From positions 1-25,277 of the forward strand of contig JAUKVZ010000023.1 in assembly GCA_032355985.1 (NCBI GenBank): DNA of 25,277 bases, written 5' to 3'. This document shows, piece after piece, positions 7,998 to 17,000 of this stretch (positions within the stretch are counted from its first letter, which is position 1; every line of letters begins with the position of its first letter). The notes under the pieces are model-generated. The model made no database searches. It was not told the DNA's origin and worked only from the letters and a program-made list of their open reading frames with translations. This stretch comes from Sarcodiotheca gaudichaudii. Taxonomy: Eukaryota; Rhodophyta; Florideophyceae; Gigartinales; Solieriaceae. The position numbers were made by a program, and so were the translations under genes.

Positions 7998-8630
7998 TCA
8001 ATCCATCCGCAAGGCGCCACGCAATGTCGCGACAACACTCTTGCGCACCCGGTCAATATCCGTGCTCGGGTTAACAATGGTCTGGATCGTCATACCCAGC
8101 AAAAGCGCGCCAACGCTCAATGCCGTCGCGTCCGCGTCCAGATCGCGGGGCATGCTGCCCTGCGCCTGCGCCGCCTCAATGAAACAACGCAACCGGTCGC
8201 GCACAGTGTCATGGGCCCTGGCAAACAAGGGACGTAACGTGGGCTGCGCACCGATGGATTCCGCCAGCAACACATGATAGGCACTTTCGCTCGGCCGCTG
8301 CCACAGCGCAGAAAAATAAAGATCAACAAAGGCGATCAGCGCTTCTTGTGGCGGCAACTCTTCCAGCCCGCTGTTTGATACATCATGCTCAAACTGCTCT
8401 GTAAGGTCGTTGACCAGCGCTGAGATCAGCCCGTCCTTCGACCCAAACCGCTGACTGACGAGGCCCCGACTACACGCCGCCCGCTCGCCCACCTTCTCAA
8501 ACGTCGTTGCCGCGATCCCGTTTTCCGCGACCAATTCCGCAGCGGCATCCAGCAATCGCCGCTCCGACGCCGCACGGCGTTCAGACTGGGTCATGCGAAA
8601 GACAGGACGATCTTCGGTCTTTTGTTTCAT
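7998..8630 (-). CDS. TetR/AcrR family transcriptional regulator, likely repressor of the P450 unit
   Basis: A 210-residue protein with a typical TetR DNA-binding domain (about 18-65: LLDAAAELVAENGIAATTF, then VGERAACSRGLVSQRFGSKDGL) and a helical C-terminal domain of the kind with a conserved LLAESIG segment. It is divergently transcribed from the cytochrome P450 gene, with a 20-bp palindrome in the 91-bp spacer. This layout is typical of a local repressor that releases the promoter when the P450 substrate or a related compound is present. The ligand is unknown. Confidence 0.9.
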   Translation of the reverse strand: MKQKTEDRPVFRMTQSERRAASERRLLDAAAELVAENGIAATTFEKVGERAACSRGLVSQRFGSKDGLISALVNDLTEQFEHDVSNSGLEELPPQEALIAFVDLYFSALWQRPSESAYHVLLAESIGAQPTLRPLFARAHDTVRDRLRCFIEAAQAQGSMPRDLDADATALSVGALLLGMTIQTIVNPSTDIDRVRKSVVATLRGALRMD

Positions 8631-8659
8631 GTCCTGACTGTCGCATCATTTTATTTGTT

Positions 8660-8679
8660 AGACAACCAACAAGTTGTCT
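8660..8679. promoter_or_regulatory. Palindromic operator candidate between TetR and P450 genes
   Basis: AGACAAC (8660-8666) and GTTGTCT (8673-8679) form a perfect 7-bp inverted repeat around 6 bp. The right arm overlaps a possible -35 (TTGTCT, 8674-8679), which is 17 bp from a possible -10 (GATATT, 8697-8702) for the P450 gene. Binding there would block that promoter. The promoter call is weak; the palindrome is exact. Confidence 0.6.
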
Positions 8680-8721
8680 GGAAAGATACCGGCAAAGATA
8701 TTCCCCGGGAGGAAAACAAAG

Positions 8722-9996
8722 ATGCGCATATCGCAGGACATTGCCGAAACCATTGTCGACCCCAAGGCCTATGCGGCCGGAACGCCCATTGATGACGCCT
8801 TCAAGATTTTGCGGCGCGACGCCCCCTTCGCCATCGCCGAACCCAAAGGAATTGATCCTTTCTGGGTGGTGACAAAGTTCGACGACATCCAGTTCATCGA
8901 AAGACAGAATGAGCTATTCCACAATGGTGATCGCTCAGCTGTGCTCACCACCATCGAAGCTGACAAGATGGTCCGCGACATGATGGGGGGCTCGCCTCAC
9001 CTCGTGCGTTCCCTTGTACAGATGGACAATCCCGATCACATGGCTTACCGGCGACTGACGCAAGCCTGGTTCCTGCCGCAAAACATCAAGAAGCTTGAAC
9101 CACGCATTCGCGAGATCGCCCGCTCCTTCATCGACCGCATGGCGTCTTTCGGAAACGAGTGCGACTTTGCCCGCGACGTCGCCTTCCTTTATCCCCTGCA
9201 TGTCATCATGGAAATTCTTGGGGTGCCGGAAAGCGATGAACCAAAAATGCTGAAGCTCACGCAGGAACTGTTTGGCGCTGCCGATCCGGAACTCAGCCGC
9301 AGCGGCAAGGCAGAACAGGGCACGGAGGAAGGTGTCAACTCCGTCGCGGAAACCGTCGGCGAATTCATCGAATATTTTAACGCCATCACGGAAGACCGTC
9401 GCGCCCATCCGCGTGACGATGTATCCAGCGTTATCGCCAACGGTCAGATTAATGGCGAACCGCTCGATCATTTCGCCGCCATGTCCTATTACATCATCGC
9501 CGCAACCGCCGGCCACGACACCACCTCAAACACCACTGCCGAAGGCCTGTGGGCGCTCTGCGATGCACCGGACCAGTTCGCCAGGCTGAAAGCCGACAGC
9601 TCTCTCATCGACGGCCATATTGAAGAATCGATCCGCTGGACAACGGCAGTGAAACACTTCATGCGCACCGCGACCGAAGATACCGAAGTCGCGGGCAACA
9701 AGATCGCCAAGGGCGACTGGCTGATGCTGTGTTACCAGTCCGGCAATCGCGACGAAGATCATTTCGACGATCCGTTCGCCTACAAGGTTGACCGCACGCC
9801 CACCAAGCACGTGGCCTTCGGCTATGGTGCTCATGTCTGCTTAGGCCAGCATCTGGCGCGCATGGAAATGCGCGTCCTGTGGGAAGAATTGCTGCCGCGC
9901 CTGCAGAGCATTGAACTGAACGGCACACCGAAGCGGATGGAATCCTCTTTTGTCTGCGGGCCGAAATCAGTGCCTGTCCGCTTCAAGATGAATTGA
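8722..9996 (+). CDS. Cytochrome P450
   Basis: A 424-residue soluble bacterial P450 of normal length. The I-helix oxygen-activation motif is AGHDTT (263-268), the K-helix ExxR is Glu302-Arg305, and the heme loop is FGYGAHVCLG (366-375) with Cys373 as axial thiolate. The ATG at 8722 is preceded by GGGAGG about 7 nt upstream; the longer frame from 8674 begins inside the palindrome and is unlikely. It would hydroxylate an organic substrate with electrons from a small iron-sulfur protein. The C-terminal sequence resembles terpene- and lipid-hydroxylating bacterial families such as CYP108/CYP111, but the subfamily cannot be fixed by eye. A rubredoxin gene follows after 12 bp, and a divergent TetR gene is the probable regulator. 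Confidence 0.97.
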   Translation: MRISQDIAETIVDPKAYAAGTPIDDAFKILRRDAPFAIAEPKGIDPFWVVTKFDDIQFIERQNELFHNGDRSAVLTTIEADKMVRDMMGGSPHLVRSLVQMDNPDHMAYRRLTQAWFLPQNIKKLEPRIREIARSFIDRMASFGNECDFARDVAFLYPLHVIMEILGVPESDEPKMLKLTQELFGAADPELSRSGKAEQGTEEGVNSVAETVGEFIEYFNAITEDRRAHPRDDVSSVIANGQINGEPLDHFAAMSYYIIAATAGHDTTSNTTAEGLWALCDAPDQFARLKADSSLIDGHIEESIRWTTAVKHFMRTATEDTEVAGNKIAKGDWLMLCYQSGNRDEDHFDDPFAYKVDRTPTKHVAFGYGAHVCLGQHLARMEMRVLWEELLPRLQSIELNGTPKRMESSFVCGPKSVPVRFKMN

Positions 9997-10008
9997 GGCG
10001 GCACACCG

Positions 10009-10188
10009 ATGGCTAAGACCGACTTCAAAACCTGGCAGTGTCGCACCTGCGGTTATATCTACGATGAAGCGGAAGGCGACCCGATGGAAGGGCTCAAACC
10101 CGGCACCCGCTGGGCCGACATGGCCGACGATTGGGTCTGCCCGCTCTGCGGCACGCCCAAATCCGACTTCGACATGATCGAGCTCTGA
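10009..10188 (+). CDS. Rubredoxin
   Basis: A 59-residue protein, the usual rubredoxin size. It carries the two iron-binding knuckles CRTCGYIYD (Cys11, Cys14) and CPLCG (Cys44, Cys47), with the conserved GTRWADMADDWVCP between. The four cysteines bind a single iron for one-electron transfer. It begins 12 bp after the P450 stop and is almost certainly cotranscribed. Rubredoxins classically serve AlkB-type alkane hydroxylases, and bacterial P450s mostly use [2Fe-2S] ferredoxins. The pairing suggests either an unusual P450 redox partner or a shared role in hydrocarbon oxidation. No reductase is seen in the window. Confidence 0.97.
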   Translation: MAKTDFKTWQCRTCGYIYDEAEGDPMEGLKPGTRWADMADDWVCPLCGTPKSDFDMIEL

Positions 10189-10207
10189 CACCTCCCTATC
10201 CAGGTTG

Positions 10208-10243
10208 ACTCTTCAGTGAAGCAATAGTTTCATTATGAAGAGT
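10208..10243. promoter_or_regulatory. Inverted repeat upstream of the membrane-protein pair
   Basis: ACTCTTCA (10208-10215) and TGAAGAGT (10236-10243) form a perfect 8-bp inverted repeat around 20 bp, immediately before the ribosome-binding site (GGGAGGG, 10251-10257) of the next gene. The left arm overlaps TTGACT, a good -35 hexamer (10205-10210). It could be an operator or a leader hairpin. Confidence 0.4.
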
Positions 10244-10258
10244 TGATTACGGGAGGGA

Positions 10259-11167
10259 ATGATGAGTGAGACAGAGATGCTGCGTCGCCTGAGACTCAGC
10301 TCAAATTTGGCATACTTTTTTTCCGTTATCTTCGTCGCAGCCGGTATTGGCATATTCTGGCTAAGTCAGAATTCGGCGTCGCCCGTGACCCTGAGTTATT
10401 TTGAAATTGTTTCCGGCGCACTGTTCTGGGCCGCCATTGGATTTGGCATACGGCGGAAATCCCGGGTGGCGGCAGTGTTAGCGCTGGCGAATGTCGGCGC
10501 TGGCATTGGTCTGGCATTTTATCTCCAGGCGACAGCCGCGGACCCAATAAATCCGGCGACCCTGCTTATAGCCTTGCTCGCGATCATGCTGCTTGTGAGC
10601 TTATGGAACGCGACACGCGCCGCATTCGCTTACCATCGGCTGAAGAAAAAGGACGACCCCACTTACCGTGCCACCAAAACCTGGCATCTGGCCACAGCCG
10701 TCCCAGCCCTTCTGCTTGTCACTTTAATCAGCGGCTATATTGGCGGCGAGGCAACGGGCTTCTTTGACCACTCCCGCGTCATCACGGGCAATGAACTGAC
10801 TGGCGAACTCATTGACGAACTTGTTCGCAGTGAAGCCATCGCGCCAAATGAACCTATTCACCTGGTTTATGCGCCCGTTCCGTTTTCAGTATTTGATGAA
10901 GGTTATCTCGTCACCAATAAACAGTTTGTTGCTTACGAAGCAGGCGGTCCTTTCGGATCGCTCTATATTTTCCAGATCCCCCTAAGCGACGTGGCGTCTG
11001 TATCCATCGTCAGCCGTGGCGGTTTATTTGCCAATACGCTGGCTGATATCGTCCTCGCAGACGGATCTGAGTTCCAGATCGGTCTGCCCGTCGCAAATGG
11101 CGGCGATACAGCCTTTCTCGACCAACTCGCATCACAATCGTCAGCCGTTGGGAGCAGAAGCTTTTGA
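10259..11167 (+). CDS. Membrane protein with C-terminal PH-like domain
   Basis: A 302-residue protein of unknown function. About five hydrophobic helices occupy residues 14-170 (LAYFFSVIFVAAGIGIFWL is the first). They end in the segment AFAYHR...P.Y...KTWHLA, followed by another helix. The soluble C-terminal domain (about 185-300) has the strand pattern of a bacterial PH domain (GYLVTNKQFVAYE, IPLSDVASVSIV, DIVLADGSEFQIGLP). ATG 10259 or 10262 serves as the start behind GGGAGGG. The gene overlaps the next by four bases. The next protein repeats the membrane part, so the pair looks like a duplication in which only the first copy has the soluble domain. Probably a membrane scaffold or sensor; this is inference. 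Confidence 0.75.
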   Translation: MMSETEMLRRLRLSSNLAYFFSVIFVAAGIGIFWLSQNSASPVTLSYFEIVSGALFWAAIGFGIRRKSRVAAVLALANVGAGIGLAFYLQATAADPINPATLLIALLAIMLLVSLWNATRAAFAYHRLKKKDDPTYRATKTWHLATAVPALLLVTLISGYIGGEATGFFDHSRVITGNELTGELIDELVRSEAIAPNEPIHLVYAPVPFSVFDEGYLVTNKQFVAYEAGGPFGSLYIFQIPLSDVASVSIVSRGGLFANTLADIVLADGSEFQIGLPVANGGDTAFLDQLASQSSAVGSRSF

Positions 11168-11670
11168 CGAAAAAAGAAAAAGCGCTTTACAACATCTATT
11201 CAGGGCAGGCGACCTTCATCTTTCTGATCGTGTTTGGCTATGGGGCGGCGATTTTCTTCTGGTCATTTTCTACACCACCCGATCCGCTTGCGCTATTAGC
11301 GACCGACCCCGTCATCTATCTGTTCGGCCCCGCCTACCTGCTAATCGGATACGGCATGGGTCGCGCCTCTCGTGGCATGGCGCTCCTTGCGCTCATCTAC
11401 GTCCTTCTAACATTTACGACTATTTTGACAACAAGGAGGGGCCCTGCCCCGGACACAATTTTGTTCATGTTGTTGATTTCCTTTTTTCTTGTCCGCGCTG
11501 CATATAGCGCATTCGCTTACCACCGGATCATGAAGACGAAAAACCCGGCCTACAAACCGGAAAAAACCTGGCACCTGGCCATGGGCGTCATCACCATTGT
11601 GCTAGTTGCCAGCATCAGCGGGGCCATCATCGCCGAAGAAACAGCCAGTACGGAATTGATTGCGCGTTAA
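11164..11670 (+). CDS. Membrane protein related to the membrane half of the preceding gene
   Basis: A 168-residue protein with four to five hydrophobic helices. Its last third, AFAYHRIMKTKNPAY then KTWHLAMG and a helix with ISG, lines up closely with the segment AFAYHRLKKKDDPTY ... KTWHLATA ... ISG of the gene before. It lacks the PH-like domain. The start is TTG at 11164, overlapping the previous stop (TTGA), so translation is coupled. Function is unknown; the two products may form a membrane complex. Confidence 0.7.
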   Translation: MTKKEKALYNIYSGQATFIFLIVFGYGAAIFFWSFSTPPDPLALLATDPVIYLFGPAYLLIGYGMGRASRGMALLALIYVLLTFTTILTTRRGPAPDTILFMLLISFFLVRAAYSAFAYHRIMKTKNPAYKPEKTWHLAMGVITIVLVASISGAIIAEETASTELIAR

Positions 11671-11704
11671 CGCATACCAATTCGGTCAGGTCGGACCACC
11701 CCTC

Positions 11705-11721
11705 CTGACAGCAACTGTCAG
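11705..11721 (+). terminator. Short perfect hairpin between membrane-protein operon and uvrB
   Basis: CTGACAG (11705-11711) and CTGTCAG (11715-11721) form a 7-bp stem with a CAA loop, 35 bp after the stop at 11670. It is followed by TTAAT rather than a T run, so it is at best a weak terminator; it may instead be a protein-binding palindrome in the uvrB promoter region. Confidence 0.35.
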
Positions 11722-11774
11722 TTAATCCCCGCCGCCCCCTTTGAAACCGTGGCGATCCGGGCCATATTGAGCCC

Positions 11775-13283
11775 ATGAGTGACGAGAGCAGCAAGACCGA
11801 TCAGCCGGGTTTCGCGGAAGCACCGGGAGCAAATTTTGTTCCCGAAAACCCTGTTGCACGTGCGCCAAACGGCGATCCGCTGGAACCCTTCACGCCACAC
11901 CGACCGGAACGCCCGGAAAAATCCGAAGGCGGCGTCGCCTTCAAGCTGGTCTCGGAATTTGAGCCGAAGGGCGACCAGCCCACCGCCATCGCCGAACTGG
12001 TGGAACAGGTAAACGCGGGCGAGCGCGACCAGGTGCTGCTCGGCGTCACCGGCTCGGGCAAGACTTTCACCATGGCCAAGGTGATCGAGGCAACCCAGCG
12101 CCCGGCCATCATCCTCGCGCCGAACAAAACGCTGGCCGCCCAGCTCTATGGCGAGTTCAAGAAGTTCTTCCCCGACAATGCGGTGGAATATTTCGTCTCC
12201 TACTATGATTATTACCAGCCGGAAGCCTATGTGGCGCGCACCGACACCTATATCGAGAAGGAAAGCTCGATCAACGAGCAGATCGACCGCATGCGCCACG
12301 CCGCCACCCGCTCGCTGTTGGAACGGGACGATGTCATCATCGTCGCCTCGGTCTCGTGCATCTATGGCATCGGCTCGGTGGAAACCTATTCCGAAATGAC
12401 CTTCACCGTGAAAGCGGGCGACAAGCTGAACCGCAACGGGCTGATCGCCGATCTGGTGGCGCTGCAATACAAGCGCAACGATCAGGCGTTCCAGCGCGGC
12501 ACCTTTCGCGTGCGCGGCGACACGGTGGAAGTCTTCCCCGTCCACCTGGAAGACCGCGCCTGGCGCATCAACATGTTTGGCGACGAGGTGGAGGAGATCG
12601 TCGAGTTCGACCCGCTCACCGGCCACAAGACGGGCAAGCTGCCCCACGTCAAGATCTACGCCAACTCCCACTATGTGACGCCGGGCCCGACGCTCGCCCA
12701 GGCCGCCAGCCAGATCAAGATCGACCTCGACGCGCGCCTGAAGGAACTGAACAGCCAGAACAAGCTGCTGGAAGCCCAGCGCCTGGAACAGCGCTGCACC
12801 TTTGACATTGAGATGATGCTCGCCACCGGCAGCTGCGCCGGCATTGAGAATTATTCCCGCTACCTCACCGCGCGCAAACCGGGCGAGCCGCCGCCCACGC
12901 TGTTTGAATATATCCCCGACAATGCCCTCATCTTTGCCGACGAAAGCCATGTCAGCGTGCCCCAGATCGGCGGCATGTATCGCGGCGACTACAAGCGCAA
13001 ATCCACGCTGGCCGAGTTCGGCTTCCGCCTGCCCAGCTGCATCGACAACCGGCCGCTGAAGTTTGAGGAATGGAACGCCATGCGGCCGCAGACCGTCTAT
13101 GTCTCCGCCCCGCCGGGGCCGTGGGAGATGGAGCAGACCGGCGGTGTGTTTGTGGAACAGGTGATCCGCCCCACCGGCCTCATCGACCCGGTCACCATCA
13201 TCCGCCCTGTGGAGACCCAGGTGGACGACCTGATTGACGAGTGCAAACAGATGGCAGCGAAAGGCCAGCGCGTGCTCGTCACC

Positions 13284-13315
<32 letters not shown>

Positions 13316-14057
13316 GGAATATATGCACGAACAGGGCATTCGCGTGCGCTACATGCATTCCGACATTGAGACGCTGGAGCGCATTGAGATCATTCGCGAC
13401 CTGCGCCTCGGCGCCTTTGACGTGCTGATCGGCATCAACCTGCTGCGCGAGGGCCTGGACATTCCCGAATGCGCCCTGGTGGCTATTCTGGATGCGGACA
13501 AGGAGGGCTTTCTGCGCTCCGAAACCTCGCTGGTGCAGACCATTGGCCGCGCCGCGCGCAACGTGGATGGCCGGGTTATTCTCTATGCGGATCGTATCAC
13601 CGGCTCCATGGAGCGCGCCCTGGCGGAGACGGAACGCCGGCGGGAAAAACAGCAGGCCTATAACAAGGCGCACGGCATCACGCCGGAAAGCGTGCGCTCC
13701 AACATTGGCGACATTCTGGAAAGCGTTTACGAGCAGGACCATGTGCGCGTGGACACCGGCGACACGGTGGAGCTGGTGGGCCACAATCTGCGCGCCCACA
13801 TTCAGGACCTGGAAAAGAAGATGAAGGACGCCGCCAGCGACCTGGAGTTCGAGGAAGCCGCCCGCCTGCGCGACGAAATCCACCGGCTGGAACAGACGGA
13901 ACTCACCATCGCCGACGACCCGTTCGCGCGCCAAAGCGCCGTCGCCGCCGCAGGAGAAAAAGACAGACCTACGGCCCGCTCAACATCAGGCCGCGCCGGC
14001 ACCCGCACGTTCAAGAAATCCGGCCAGACCAAGCCACGAGGTCGTAAGGGGCCTTAG
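11775..14057 (+). CDS. uvrB: Excinuclease ABC subunit B (UvrB)
   Basis: A 760-residue protein. UvrB is the damage-verifying helicase-like subunit of nucleotide excision repair; it receives DNA from UvrA and recruits UvrC. Walker A is GVTGSGKT (90-97), the beta-hairpin that clamps DNA is around [11 protein letters not shown], the DEAD-like box is ADESH, and the helicase C-terminal motif is in QTIGRAARN. The UvrC-binding UVR motif ([21 protein letters not shown]) is near residue 680. It is longer than E. coli UvrB (673) because of a Pro/Glu-rich lead of about 50 residues and a basic Ser/Arg/Lys-rich tail, both common in alphaproteobacterial UvrB. No GTTC-type LexA box was seen upstream. It is convergent with the low-GC SIR2 gene, 40 bp away. 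Confidence 0.99.
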
Positions 14058-14097
14058 AGGTCTAACTCAGAAGAACTAATGGCAAGGTAGAATTTCA

Positions 14098-17000
14098 CTA
14101 GACAATCACTACATCCCTCGCAACTGGTCCTAAAAAGTTGAAGAATATCGACGCACGAACTCTCGATCCCTCCTTCAATACTGTCGCGGTATCGCCCAAA
14201 TCAAAAAACACGGGATAGTCATATCCATCAAAGCGAATTGAGCCTCGACCTGAACGACAATGTTCCACAGACCCGTACAGCATATCTACCTTGCCATCGC
14301 CAGACTTCATCGGATCTCTTAACTGATGACGTGTTTGGTAGTTCATCTGCACCCGTTTCAATACATCAAAAGCCTCGCGTGCAAGTTCATTTTCACCACA
14401 AACGAATAGTTGGCGCGCATGCAACAACTTTCGGTTGTGTTTACCATCTTCATCTCTGTAGGAGCGCCCCAAGTGATGCAGTATAATGTGGTCCACTTCT
14501 TTCTGATCCACATCTTGCTGGTTGCCGTCCATAAGCCACAGCCGAGCCAATTGAAAATGGATGCCATGGTTCGACGGATTTGACTTAAGTGCTTCAGTCA
14601 AAACACTTCTGGCTTTTCCAAACTCGTTTCTCGCTTGATGAATCCTCGCAAGCCTTCGCGCTACTGACGCATCGTGCGGAGAGTGATCAAATGCCTTCTC
14701 CATAGCAACCAATGCTGCATCGGAATTACCCAGAATTTCATTTAGTTCTGAATCTTCGGACAACAATCGATGATCATTTGGAAAACGGTCGAGACCATCC
14801 TCTATTATAGTTTCGACTTTACGAATTAAATCACCGAGAGACTCTCCAAATTGTTGAGTTGGGTTAGCATCAAAACGACGTTTTTCATCACGCAATTCGT
14901 CAAGTCTTACCTTTGCGATTGTATCCCAAGAATGCGCAGTTTTCGCGGTTCTTAACAATCCTGTACATATCTTAACGGCAGCCTCACGCAGCGCAGCCTT
15001 TTCCGCGTCATTTCTCGACACCTTTGCTCTTCTATAAAGTAGCTCAGCTCTTGAATGCGATATTGCTTTGTTGTGAGGATCAATCTTCGCTGCCTGTTCC
15101 AGAAAGACTTCAGCTTGATCAAGATACTCCAAAGCCTGCGCCGACCCCCAGCCCGTCTCCGCGTAAAGCCAATAGAGTCCACGTTGCTGATACAAAAAGG
15201 CACGGTCACCTAGGGACTCGATCGCACACGAATAAACTTCGTCACCTAACAATGTTTCTGGTATCGCCTTCCGAAGGTTATGAGCCCGAGTAAGATGCTT
15301 TATTACCGTCTCGTCGTAGCTGAACCCAGGATTCAGACGGGACAAAAGCCGTTTCATATTTTCGAGACGCTCAGCGTTATCTACTGCACTTCCTTCGTAG
15401 ACCATCTCAGCAATTTGTCGATGCCTAGCGGTGTAAACAAAATCACCAATTTTTCGATCATACCTACTGCGAACCACGCCTTCCAATGGGGCAAAAAATC
15501 GATCTCGGAAGTCTTCGAAATTGAGCCCATGGACCCTTGCGATCAAACCTGCTCGTACTGGGACACCCAAACGGTGCATTGAACAAATATCGAGATAAAA
15601 CAACCTTGCTTCCATCGGAAGAATGTTGGTGTATTCATCGTTTACAATCTGGAGAAACTCACGTCCGCGAAGTGTTTCATACAAAGACACAAGAAGCTGT
15701 CCATCGTAACGTTTCTGAAAGCGCTCCATACGATCTGCCTTCGACACAAAGGTGAGATCTCCCAAAAGACTATGTTGCTCGAGTTTATCCAACAGTCGTT
15801 GAATAGCTGTTGGAGTTAGTTTTTCAATCAAATACTCCTGATCGACATAGTCAGTTACGCTTTCTTCATTGCCGATGTTAATTTCGTTGACGCGACCAGA
15901 AAGAATGAGAAATAGGCTCCAATGTTCATTGCGAGCAATCGAAATCAAATCACTCAACTCGTCCACGTGTCGCTGAAAGTCGTCTACAAAGAGGTAAATC
16001 GGCTTGTTTGTGAGACTGACCATCTCCCTAATTCGGTTTACATCGACAGAACCATCACGCCCAACAAACACGGTGGGGCCGCCTACGGTTTCCTCTGTTG
16101 TATATGCAAGCCGTTTGAGAAAGACTGTCCGTCCAGCACCAGCATATGACTTAACCAAGATCACACGCGGCAAGGCTCCCTGAGCAACCACCAGTTCCTC
16201 TTCTAGTATTGTTCTTTGCAGTGAGCGAACAACATCCAACTCGTCTACAAGAAACTTCCAGCCATCACTGACCCCCTCGTAGAATGATCGTGGAGTCTCG
16301 TCGTCATCAAATTCGATATCCGCCAGGTAAGTCGCGGATGAGCGGAAGTAGTGAACAAGATCTTCGCTTTCTCGAGCATTTACAGAAATATGCTTATGAA
16401 AGCCGGTCTTCATCTCCTCAGAAACAAAGCTTGATACCCTACGTGTACTTATGGGTATCTCACCGTCCAGTTTTTTGAGAAGGTCAGAAAAAGTTCCCTG
16501 CAACGGCAAGATTTTCTTAGAAGACCAGTAGAGCACCTCCTCTTCTTCAAGGTCAGGGGAAACAATGAAGTGAGGAGGCCTATTATCCCCATCTCTGATA
16601 AACTCATTTAGCACATGTAAGATGTTGGCGTCTGAAAATCCATGCCCGCAAAAAACGATGTTTTTTGTCTTAGACGCTTCCATCAAGAGATCGAATTGTC
16701 CAACTCGGCCTTCGCGGAAGTTCACAATCTGATCTGTGCTCGCAATCAGGGGAGGCCTTTCCTCCTGATAGTCTGTCAAACAACCATGAAGTTTCACATA
16801 GGCGACATTTTTGTGTCCGTCGGGCTCATGGAATTCCTTTTTGTCATTCGAAAGCACAACAAGATCTTGAAGTGGTTCGTCAACTTTTTGATAAGCCCTT
16901 TCAATCACCAAGTCATAATTTGTCGAGAAGATCGACGACCAGACGAAGGTCGGTATGAGCAAATGGTGATCTGCAGGCTGAAAAGGTTGGAGTCTGTCAT

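Noticed and set aside
11671-11774. LexA box upstream of uvrB
   Set aside because: No GTTC-N7-GTTC or GAAC-N7-GAAC arrangement is present; the only symmetric element is the short CTGACAG hairpin.
11718-13934. A 738-codon open frame antisense to uvrB
   Set aside because: It lies wholly opposite a certain gene, has the Val/Ala/His/Gly-rich composition typical of the antisense frame of GC-rich genes, and shows no domain.
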